DNA of 6,032 nt. Source: CAYPTI01 sp964413525 [NCBI: uncultured bacterium]. GTDB lineage: Bacteria; T1Sed10-126. Positions 1 to 5,245 of this stretch are shown in pieces. The first letter of the stretch is position 1. Every line of letters begins with the position of its first letter. The stretch is taken from positions 1 to 6,032 of the forward strand of contig CAYPTI010000111.1 in NCBI GenBank assembly GCA_964413525.1, written 5' to 3'. Position numbers and translations under genes: made by a program. A model generated the notes under the pieces. It was not told the origin of the DNA, made no database searches, and was given only the letters and a program-made list of their open reading frames with translations.

Positions 1-8
1 TGAAGGAA
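1..8 (+). promoter_or_regulatory. Ribosome binding site of lepB, overlapping a possible upstream stop codon
   Basis: The window opens with TGAAGGAA. AAGGA at 3-7 is a reasonable Shine-Dalgarno core 4 bases before the GTG at 12. The TGA at 1-3 may be the stop of an upstream gene, because the same TGAAGGA arrangement occurs at the pgk/tpiA junction (5230-5236). That the TGA is a real stop is inference, since its reading frame cannot be followed left of the window. Confidence 0.45.
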
Positions 9-11
9 GCC

Positions 12-1061
12 GTGTTCCCCCCCGCCGAGAAACGGTCGACCCTCCGAACCTTGATCGAGATCGGAATTTTTTATCTGGTCCTGGCCGGGATTATTCTCGT
101 CCAGCCCCGGTTGCCCATCTGGTTCCTGGTGCTGTTGACCCTGCTGATGGTTCTGGCCGTGATCGAGTCCGGTCGGGAACTGCTCCGGGTGGTGCTCCTG
201 GCCGGGGTGCTGGTCTTCGGGGTCATCCGCCCCTTCGTGATCGAACCCTTCTACATCCCCTCCCGCTCGATGGAGAACACCCTGCTGGTGAACGACCATA
301 TTTTTGTCAGCAAATTCTCCTACTGGTTTGATTCGCCGGATCGGTGGGAAATTATTGTCTTTCAGTACCCCAAGGACCGGCGATTCGACTACATCAAGCG
401 GGTGGTGGGCCTGCCGGGGGACGAGATCGCTCTGGAGGACCATCAGGTCTTCATCAACGACGAGCCTGTTTCGCGATCCCTGAACCACCGGGAGGTTGAG
501 TTCAGCTTCCTCCAGCCACCCACTCAGGTCTCGACCACCCGGGACCCCTATACCCGAAACTACCGGTTCCGGGCCGACGGGGTTCAGTTCAACCACGAGT
601 TCGAACTGGGCGAGAACCCCAGCCAGCCTCTGCAGGGGTACATCGGATTAACCAACGTGGTGGAGGAAGCGGGGAACCACCTGGTGAAGGAACGGGCCAG
701 CGACGGCCAATCCGGGGGGACCCACCGGTTGTCGAGGGAGTTTGGTCCGGTGGACATACCCGAGGTGGGAGAAGAAGTCGACCTGAGCGAGCTGAATGCC
801 CGGGAACGGACCTACTTCCTGACCGTTATGCGGCTCTGGTTTGGTGATTCGGTCAGCCTCGAGGGCGGTCGATTTTACCGGGGCGGCGAGCCGATCGAGC
901 GAGTCACCGTCCGGGAACCGCTCTACTTTGTCATGGGGGACAATCGGGATCACAGTGAGGATTCCCGGGTCTGGGGGTACGTGCCCCACAGCCTCCTCCA
1001 GGGACGGGCCTGGTTTATTTATTACCCGTTCTCCCGAATCGGACTGGTTTCGAACGCCTGA
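12..1061 (+). CDS. lepB: Signal peptidase I (leader peptidase), long form
   Basis: This is a membrane-bound serine endopeptidase (family S26) that cuts signal peptides from exported proteins on the outer face of the cytoplasmic membrane. It has 349 residues. Three hydrophobic segments (about 17-31, 36-51, 58-75) lead into the catalytic part. Box B is PSRSMENTLL with nucleophile Ser86. Box D is YIKRVVGLPGD with general base Lys129. Box E is GDNRDHSEDSR (309-319), where His replaces the more common Asn. About 155 residues lie between boxes D and E. This long insert holds a second copy of the strand motif that follows box D (137-155 against 279-297) and a stretch 'FGPVDIP..G..V.L', which I recall from long Bacteroidota-type signal peptidases. 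The start is the GTG at 12, chosen for its Shine-Dalgarno site at 3-7 and the short basic N-terminus before the first membrane segment. The frame stays open to the window edge, so an earlier start is possible. ftsI follows after 184 bases. Confidence 0.95.
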   Translation: MFPPAEKRSTLRTLIEIGIFYLVLAGIILVQPRLPIWFLVLLTLLMVLAVIESGRELLRVVLLAGVLVFGVIRPFVIEPFYIPSRSMENTLLVNDHIFVSKFSYWFDSPDRWEIIVFQYPKDRRFDYIKRVVGLPGDEIALEDHQVFINDEPVSRSLNHREVEFSFLQPPTQVSTTRDPYTRNYRFRADGVQFNHEFELGENPSQPLQGYIGLTNVVEEAGNHLVKERASDGQSGGTHRLSREFGPVDIPEVGEEVDLSELNARERTYFLTVMRLWFGDSVSLEGGRFYRGGEPIERVTVREPLYFVMGDNRDHSEDSRVWGYVPHSLLQGRAWFIYYPFSRIGLVSNA

Positions 1062-1089
1062 TGGGATATAGTGGGTTCGAAACCGGGCC
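1041..1089. repeat. Inverted repeat spanning the lepB stop codon
   Basis: GGTTTCGAAC (1046-1055) and GTTCGAAACC (1075-1084) are perfect 10-base inverted copies separated by 19 bases. The pairing extends outward with a T-G wobble (1045/1085), C-G (1044/1086), one mismatch, then G-C twice (1041-1042/1088-1089). The lepB TGA (1059-1061) and a possible -10 box (1067-1072) both lie in the loop. It could be an operator, or an RNA hairpin ending lepB transcription. No T-run follows the right arm, so a standard intrinsic terminator is unlikely. The left arm is coding (Val-Ser-Asn-Ala end of LepB) and the right arm is not. Confidence 0.55.
1067..1072 (+). promoter_or_regulatory. Possible -10 box of an ftsI promoter
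   Basis: TATAGT matches the sigma-70 -10 consensus at 5 of 6 positions and stands out in GC-rich DNA just after the lepB stop. The sequence 17 bases upstream (CTGGTT, 1044-1049) is a poor -35 match and there is no extended -10 TG. If used, it would give an ftsI leader of about 165 bases. It lies inside the loop of the 1046-1084 inverted repeat, which would suit a repressed or activated promoter. Low certainty. Confidence 0.3.
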
Positions 1090-1162
1090 CCGGATCGACG
1101 ACAGGAACCATCCCTGACGAAGCCCGAACAGACAAACCACTGAGACGTAGCCGACGGGACGG

Positions 1163-1200
1163 CCCGATCGATTCGACTCCACCGCAGGGGACGGATCGGG
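1163..1200 (+). promoter_or_regulatory. Predicted RNA hairpin in the ftsI leader
   Basis: CCCGATC (1163-1169) pairs perfectly with GATCGGG (1194-1200). Inside it, CG (1174-1175) pairs with CG (1192-1193), and CTCC (1177-1180) pairs with GGGG (1187-1190, one G-T wobble) around the six-base loop ACCGCA. A four-base bulge and one A-A mismatch interrupt the stem. It sits directly before the ribosome-site hairpin at 1202-1222. A smaller alternative, GCCG/CGGC (1150-1153/1160-1163), would compete at the base. I recognise no riboswitch or protein-binding leader family. Confidence 0.4.
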
Positions 1201-1201
1201 G

Positions 1202-1222
1202 CGGGTCTCCCAAAGGAGCCCG
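1202..1222 (+). promoter_or_regulatory. Hairpin hiding the first of two ftsI ribosome binding sites
   Basis: CGGG (1202-1205), a bulged T (1206) and CTCC (1207-1210) pair with GGAG (1215-1218) and CCCG (1219-1222) around the loop CAAA. This is an eight-pair stem with one bulge. The GGAG strand is the core of AAAGGAG (1212-1218), the ribosome site 9 bases before the upstream ATG at 1228. In the folded RNA this site would be blocked, whereas the AGGAGG at 1235-1240 stays outside the stem. Confidence 0.5.
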
Positions 1223-1234
1223 TTGATATGCAAC

Positions 1235-1240
1235 AGGAGG
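1235..1240 (+). promoter_or_regulatory. Ribosome binding site that decides the ftsI start
   Basis: This is a full AGGAGG, 5 bases before the ATG at 1246. It is stronger than the AAAGGAG (1212-1218) serving the in-frame ATG at 1228, and it lies inside the codons that the longer form would translate. This favours 1246 as the main start. Confidence 0.65.
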
Positions 1241-1245
1241 ACGTA

Positions 1246-2886
1246 ATGGCGGAGCGTTCCCTCTGGGTGCTTCTTGGGTTGGTTTTGACCTTCCTCGTGG
1301 TGGCGGTTAACTTCGGAAACGTCATGGTTTTTGATCCCGTGCAGCAGGGTCTGCCGGACACCGAAGGCGATCGGCCGGTGGAACCCCGGGCCGAAATTGT
1401 CGACCGGACCGGGGACGTCCTCGCCACCAGCATCCGGCGCCGTTCCGTGTACGCAAATCCCTACCACATTACGGATCCCCTGCCCACGGCTCGAAAACTG
1501 GCTCCGGTGATCGACCGTTCGACGGAGGAACTCCACCGTCGTCTCACCGGTTCGGGTCAGTTCGTGTGGCTGGAGCGAAAAGTTTCCGAAGAACAGGAAT
1601 CTCGGATTCGATCCCTGGACCTGCCGGGAATCGGGCTGGTTCCCGAGTACGAACGGGTCTATCCGCAGATGATTGATCCCGACCACTTGAGCGGAGTTCA
1701 GGGGGAACCCTGGAGCTTGGCCTCCCACGTGCTGGGGCACGTGGACATCGACAACCGGGGACTGGCGGGGGTCGAGCTTCAGTTCGACGACCGGCTGCGG
1801 TCCGTCAATCCAATGGAACGGGAGCCGGGGGAAGACCCCCTCCGACTGCGGTTGACCCTGGACAAAACGATCCAGCACATCGTGGAGGAGGAACTGGCCT
1901 CCCTGGCCGGTTTCGAGGAGCCCAACAGCGCCATGGCGGTGGTCATGGATCCTCGAACGGCGGAAATTCGGGCGATCGCTAACTGGCCGAGTTTTGACGG
2001 AAACGACCTGAGCGGGTCGACGCAGTCGGAACGCCGGAACCTCGCCGTCTCCAACTCGTTCGAACCCGGTTCCACCCTCAAAACCATGACCCTGGCCGCC
2101 GGCCTGGACGAGGGAACGATCGGACCGAATTCCAACTACTACTGCGGCGGGAGCATGTACTTCCCGCAGGCCGACCACACCATCGAGGACTACACGGTCC
2201 ACGAGGACGTCACCCTGCCGGACGTCCTCATCGAAAGCTGCAACATCGGCACGGTGAAGGCCGTCGGGACCATGGACCGGGATACCTTCTACCAGCGAAT
2301 GAGACAGTTCGGGTTCGGGAACCGGACCGGGGTTCGACTGCCCGGGGAAGCCCGCGGAAGCCTGCGACGCCCGAACACCTGGTCGGTGCTGACCCAGCCC
2401 AGCATGGCCATCGGCCAGGGCATTTCCGTCAACGCCCTCCAGCTCACCAACGCCATGGTGTCCATCACCAATGGCGGGGAACTGTTTCGACCCCGGATCG
2501 CCGAGGGGATGGTCCGGGGAGGGCAGCTGGTGGAGGCATTTGAACCCTTCCGCATCCGGCGGGTGCTGGAGGAGGAGACGACGACTGAGATACGTTCTTA
2601 CCTGGAAGGGGTGGTGACGGATGGGACCGGCCAGGCGGCCGGGTCCGACCGGTACCGGCTGGCGGGCAAAACGGGAACGGCCCAGAAAGCCAACCTGGAG
2701 GGGGGAGGCTACGCGCAGGACGAGGTGATCGCGTCGTTCAGCGGATTCGGTCCGGTCGGGAACCCCCGGCTGGTGGTGTCGGTCATCGTCGACGAACCGC
2801 AGGTCAACAGCTTCGGGGGAGACGTGGCCGGACCCGTGTTCAAACGGATCATGGAACGGAGCCTCGATTACCTGAACCGTCAGTAA
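1246..2886 (+). CDS. ftsI: Peptidoglycan D,D-transpeptidase FtsI (class B penicillin-binding protein)
   Basis: This enzyme crosslinks peptide stems of septal peptidoglycan on the outer side of the cytoplasmic membrane, usually with FtsW in the divisome. From the ATG at 1246 it has 546 residues. A single membrane anchor lies at about 5-29. The dimerisation (pedestal) domain follows, starting near the PRAEIVDRTGDVLA stretch and including HVLGHVD (161-167) and GLAGVELQFDD. The transpeptidase domain runs from about residue 220 to the end. Its three active-site motifs are present: STLK with nucleophile Ser276 and Lys279, SCN (331-333), and KTGTAQK (475-481). The spacings of 55 and about 144 residues suit the family. 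The C-terminal GGDVAGPVFKRIM is typical, and no PASTA domains follow. An in-frame ATG at 1228 would add six residues (MQQEDV); 1246 is preferred for its AGGAGG and because the membrane segment then starts close to the N-terminus. Its neighbours are lepB and glycolytic genes, not the usual division/murein cluster, so a paralogous PBP2-like role cannot be excluded. Confidence 0.93.
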   Translation: MAERSLWVLLGLVLTFLVVAVNFGNVMVFDPVQQGLPDTEGDRPVEPRAEIVDRTGDVLATSIRRRSVYANPYHITDPLPTARKLAPVIDRSTEELHRRLTGSGQFVWLERKVSEEQESRIRSLDLPGIGLVPEYERVYPQMIDPDHLSGVQGEPWSLASHVLGHVDIDNRGLAGVELQFDDRLRSVNPMEREPGEDPLRLRLTLDKTIQHIVEEELASLAGFEEPNSAMAVVMDPRTAEIRAIANWPSFDGNDLSGSTQSERRNLAVSNSFEPGSTLKTMTLAAGLDEGTIGPNSNYYCGGSMYFPQADHTIEDYTVHEDVTLPDVLIESCNIGTVKAVGTMDRDTFYQRMRQFGFGNRTGVRLPGEARGSLRRPNTWSVLTQPSMAIGQGISVNALQLTNAMVSITNGGELFRPRIAEGMVRGGQLVEAFEPFRIRRVLEEETTTEIRSYLEGVVTDGTGQAAGSDRYRLAGKTGTAQKANLEGGGYAQDEVIASFSGFGPVGNPRLVVSVIVDEPQVNSFGGDVAGPVFKRIMERSLDYLNRQ

Positions 2887-2912
2887 GCCCACTGGGCTAA
2901 CAGGGGCCTTTT
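2886..2912 (+). terminator. Weak terminator-like hairpin after ftsI
   Basis: AGCCC (2886-2890) and GGGCT (2894-2898) form a short stem around ACT, beginning at the last base of the ftsI stop codon. A short T-run (TTTT, 2909-2912) follows only after an 11-base spacer containing GGGGCC. An alternative fold pairs AAGCCC with the later GGGGCCTT and brings the T-run next to the stem. Either version is a poor intrinsic terminator. It may instead be part of the control region of the downstream genes. Confidence 0.25.
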
Positions 2913-2921
2913 CGATACAAT
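2893..2921 (+). promoter_or_regulatory. Possible promoter of the gap-pgk-tpiA operon
   Basis: TACAAT (2916-2921) matches the -10 consensus at 5 of 6 positions. TGGGCT (2893-2898), exactly 17 bases upstream, matches TTGACA at 3 of 6. Transcription would begin near 2928 and give a leader of about 97 bases before gap. The -35 candidate coincides with the right arm of the small AGCCC/GGGCT repeat. Position and spacing are sensible but the -35 match is weak. Confidence 0.35.
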
Positions 2922-2926
2922 CCCCG

Positions 2927-2994
2927 GTTCGTCTCTTCGTGAGAGCAGGACGATCACGCCGGCCTGAGTAGCTTGATTCCGAGGACCAATCAGC
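2927..2994 (+). promoter_or_regulatory. Two weak hairpins in the gap leader
   Basis: The first hairpin pairs GTTC (2927-2930) with GGAC (2948-2951, one G-T wobble) and TCTC (2932-2935) with GAGA (2941-2944) around TTCGT, with an uneven internal loop. The second pairs GC (2971-2972) with GC (2993-2994) and TGATT (2974-2978) with AATCA (2988-2992), with a bulged T at 2973 and a nine-base loop. Both lie downstream of the possible start site near 2928 and upstream of the gap ribosome site. They could be chance structures. Confidence 0.2.
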
Positions 2995-3010
2995 CAAATT
3001 CAACCGTCAG

Positions 3011-3017
3011 AAGGAGG
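3011..3017 (+). promoter_or_regulatory. Ribosome binding site of gap
   Basis: AAGGAGG, 7 bases before the ATG at 3025, is a near-ideal Shine-Dalgarno sequence. It fixes the gap start. Confidence 0.8.
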
Positions 3018-3024
3018 CGCATCG

Positions 3025-4029
3025 ATGAGTTTGCGGATTGCAGTGAACGGATTCGGGAGGATCGGACGGTTGACCGTTCGTTCCGCCCTGGAGCGCGGCC
3101 TGGACGTCGTGGGGGTTAACGACATCGCCGATCCGGAGGAGATGGCCCACCTGTTCAAATACGACACGGTTCACGGGACCTTCCCCGGGGAGGTGGAACT
3201 GGCCGAACCGGACGAGCTTCGTCTGGGGGACCATTCGGTCCACCTCAGCCAGGAATCCAGCCCCTCGGACCTTCCGTGGGACCGGCTGGACGTTGACGTG
3301 GCCATCGAATCCACGGGGTTGTTCCGGGACCGGGACGACGCGGCCGGCCACCTGGACGCCGGGGCCGACAAGGTGGTTATCTCGGCTCCGTCCAAGAGCG
3401 CCGATCACACCGTGGTGATGGGGGTCAACGACGACACGATCGATCCGGACCAGCACCACGTGGTTTCGAACGCGTCCTGCACCACCAACTGCCTGGCCCC
3501 CGTGGCGAAGGTTCTGAACGACGCCTTCGGCATCGAGTCCGGCGTCATGACCACCACCCACGCCTACACGGGCACCCAGAACCTGCTCGACGGGCCGGGA
3601 GGCAAGGATTACGCTCGCATGCGGGCGGCGGCCGAGAACATGGTCCCGACGTCGACCGGGGCGGCGAAGGCAACGACCCTGGTTCTGCCCGAACTGGAGG
3701 GCAAGCTCGACGGGATGGCCATCCGGGTGCCGGTTCCCAACACCTCCATCGTGGACCTGGCGGCCCGACTGGAAACATCCGTCAGCCTGGACGACGTCAC
3801 CGCCGCCATGAAGGAAGCGGCCGAGGGCCCGATGGACGGGATCCTCGACGTGGCCGAGGCGGTCAAAGTCTCCAGCGACTACGTGGGGAACCCTCATTCC
3901 TCCATTTATGACCCGAACCAGAGCATGGTGGTCAACGACAACCACGCGAAAATTCTCTCCTGGTACGACAACGAGTGGGGGTACTCGAACCGCCTGCTCG
4001 ATCTCGCTCAGACCCTGGGCGGGGGATAA
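3025..4029 (+). CDS. gap: Glyceraldehyde-3-phosphate dehydrogenase, type I
   Basis: This cytoplasmic tetrameric enzyme oxidises and phosphorylates glyceraldehyde 3-phosphate to 1,3-bisphosphoglycerate with NAD, reversibly. At 334 residues it is normal length. The Rossmann motif NGFGRIGR is at 8-15. Asp33 (in VND) is the residue that usually gives NAD rather than NADP preference. The catalytic block SNASCTTNC carries the nucleophile Cys152, and His179 in TTTHAYT is the general base. STGAAKA, RVPVPN and the C-terminal SWYDNEWGYS are all present. The protein is extremely acidic (34 Asp and 18 Glu against 10 Lys and 14 Arg), consistent with a high-salt cytoplasm. It heads the gap-pgk-tpiA cluster, and its TAA is followed with no spacer by the pgk ATG. 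The possible promoter at 2893-2921 is the best visible candidate for the operon's transcription start. Confidence 0.97.
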   Translation: MSLRIAVNGFGRIGRLTVRSALERGLDVVGVNDIADPEEMAHLFKYDTVHGTFPGEVELAEPDELRLGDHSVHLSQESSPSDLPWDRLDVDVAIESTGLFRDRDDAAGHLDAGADKVVISAPSKSADHTVVMGVNDDTIDPDQHHVVSNASCTTNCLAPVAKVLNDAFGIESGVMTTTHAYTGTQNLLDGPGGKDYARMRAAAENMVPTSTGAAKATTLVLPELEGKLDGMAIRVPVPNTSIVDLAARLETSVSLDDVTAAMKEAAEGPMDGILDVAEAVKVSSDYVGNPHSSIYDPNQSMVVNDNHAKILSWYDNEWGYSNRLLDLAQTLGGG

Positions 4030-5232
4030 ATGAGTTCGATCCCGGTTCAGACCCTGGATGACCTGAGTGATCCGGAGGGTCAGGTTGCCCTCGTCCGGGT
4101 CGACTACAACGTCCCGCTCGACGGAAACGGGGACGTTACTGACGACACCCGGATCCGCCGAAGTCTGCCCACCCTGCGGGAGCTGCTGGACCGGGGCTGC
4201 TCCCTGGTCCTGATGAGCCACCTCGGACGGCCCGGAGGCCGGGAGGAGCCGGACCTCAGCCTGAGCCCCGTTGCCGATCGGCTCTCGGCCTTGCTGGACC
4301 GGCCGGCTCAGATGGCCTCCGACGTCGTCGGGTCGTCCGCCCGTCAGCTCACCTCTTCCCTCCAACCGCGTTCCGTGGTGATGCTGGAGAACCTCCGGTT
4401 TCACCCCGGAGAGAAGCAGGCCGACGAGGAGTTCGCCCGTTCCCTCGCCGGGTTCGGGGATTTTTACGTGAACGACGCCTTCGGAGCCTGTCACCGGGCT
4501 CACGCCTCCATCAGCGAGGTGCCGAAATTTCTTCGCCCGGCCGTGTCCGGCCGGCTGCTGGAGGACGAATACCGGGTCCTGACCCGGGTCCGGGACAATC
4601 CCGCCCGGCCGCTGGCCTGCCTGATGGGCGGAGCCAAGCTGGGTGATAAACTGCCCGTGGTGGAGCACTTCCTCACCCGGGCGGACCGGGTCCTGATCGG
4701 CGGAGCCATGGCGTACACGTTTGTTCTCGCCCGGGGCGGTTCGGTGGGATCGTCCCTGGTGGACCGGGAATTCGAATCGGAGGCCCGGCGGATCCTGGAC
4801 AACCTGGACGACTACCGGGCCGAACTGACCCTGCCGGAGGATGTCGTGATCACTCCGTCGGCGAACGTGGCCGGCGAAGTTGACGTCTGTCCGGCGGACG
4901 AAATTCCCGAGGACTGGGAAGGGATGGACATCGGGCCGGCCACGCGGACCCGTTTTCTTGAGGAACTGGCCGGGGCAGGAATGGTGTTCTGGAACGGTCC
5001 CCTGGGCGTGTTTGAAATGGAGGCCTTCATGGAGGGGACCCGGGCCGTGGTGGAGGGGCTGGCGACGCTGGAAGCCGAGGTGATCGTCGGGGGAGGAGAC
5101 AGCGCCTCGGCGGTGGCTCAGTTACAACGAACCGATGATTTTTATCACGTATCCACCGGCGGAGGAGCCTCCCTGCAGCTGGTCAGCGGGGAAACCCTGC
5201 CGGGCATCGATGCGCTGGACCCCAGATCCTGA
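4030..5232 (+). CDS. pgk: Phosphoglycerate kinase
   Basis: This cytoplasmic monomeric enzyme transfers the acyl phosphate of 1,3-bisphosphoglycerate (the product of Gap) to ADP, giving ATP and 3-phosphoglycerate. At 400 residues it is of usual size. The N-terminal substrate domain has RVDYNVP (23-29), the catalytic Arg41 in DTRIRR, SHLGRPGG (63-70) and ENLRFHPGE. The C-terminal nucleotide domain has GGAKLGDK with Lys203 and Lys207, GPLGVFE ending at Glu329, GGGDSAS (354-360) and STGGGAS (375-381). Small departures from the common forms are GGGDS for GGGDT and AKLGDK for AKVSDK; both look functional. The ATG directly abuts the gap stop codon, and the only ribosome site is the G-run at 4021-4026 inside the end of gap, so translation is probably coupled to gap. 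The TGA stop overlaps the tpiA ribosome site. Confidence 0.97.
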   Translation: MSSIPVQTLDDLSDPEGQVALVRVDYNVPLDGNGDVTDDTRIRRSLPTLRELLDRGCSLVLMSHLGRPGGREEPDLSLSPVADRLSALLDRPAQMASDVVGSSARQLTSSLQPRSVVMLENLRFHPGEKQADEEFARSLAGFGDFYVNDAFGACHRAHASISEVPKFLRPAVSGRLLEDEYRVLTRVRDNPARPLACLMGGAKLGDKLPVVEHFLTRADRVLIGGAMAYTFVLARGGSVGSSLVDREFESEARRILDNLDDYRAELTLPEDVVITPSANVAGEVDVCPADEIPEDWEGMDIGPATRTRFLEELAGAGMVFWNGPLGVFEMEAFMEGTRAVVEGLATLEAEVIVGGGDSASAVAQLQRTDDFYHVSTGGGASLQLVSGETLPGIDALDPRS

Positions 5233-5238
5233 AGGAGG
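5232..5238 (+). promoter_or_regulatory. Ribosome binding site that decides the tpiA start
   Basis: AAGGAGG begins on the last base of the pgk TGA and lies 7 bases before the GTG at 5246. It supports GTG 5246 over the longer open frame from 5135, which would run 98 bases into pgk with an unconserved N-terminus. Confidence 0.85.
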
Positions 5239-5245
5239 AATTACC

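Noticed and set aside
1071-1095. tRNA-like T-arm (GGGTTCGAAACC) after lepB
   Set aside because: The loop TTCGAAA fits, but only two of five stem pairs form, and no acceptor, D or anticodon arms exist within the required distance, which is lepB coding sequence.
1015-3003. A 662-codon open frame on the - strand covering all of ftsI and both flanking gaps
   Set aside because: It is antisense to a gene with intact transpeptidase motifs. Its translation is low-complexity in character (rich in Arg, Gly, Pro, His, Val) with no recognisable domain. Such frames are common opposite GC-rich genes.
3461-3473. A 13-base identity (TGGTTTCGAACGC) between the end of lepB (1045-1057) and gap
   Set aside because: Both copies are coding in the same phase for Val-Ser-Asn-Ala, in gap next to the active-site cysteine. 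The match is explained by protein sequence plus shared codon bias, and the gap copy has no inverted partner.
3007-4668. A 553-codon open frame on the - strand opposite gap and half of pgk
   Set aside because: It has the same composition signature and lies opposite two highly conserved enzymes. No motif or convincing ribosome site supports it. Its near-contact with the previous antisense frame follows from the shared codon bias.
5098-5106. GGGDS in place of GGGDT in Pgk as a possible loss of function
   Set aside because: Serine keeps the hydroxyl side chain, all other catalytic residues are intact, and the gene sits in a conserved operon, so normal activity is expected.
5135-5245. Upstream extension of tpiA by 37 codons into pgk
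   Set aside because: The added residues are not like any triosephosphate isomerase N-terminus. The GTG at 5246 has an ideal ribosome site and gives the expected start.
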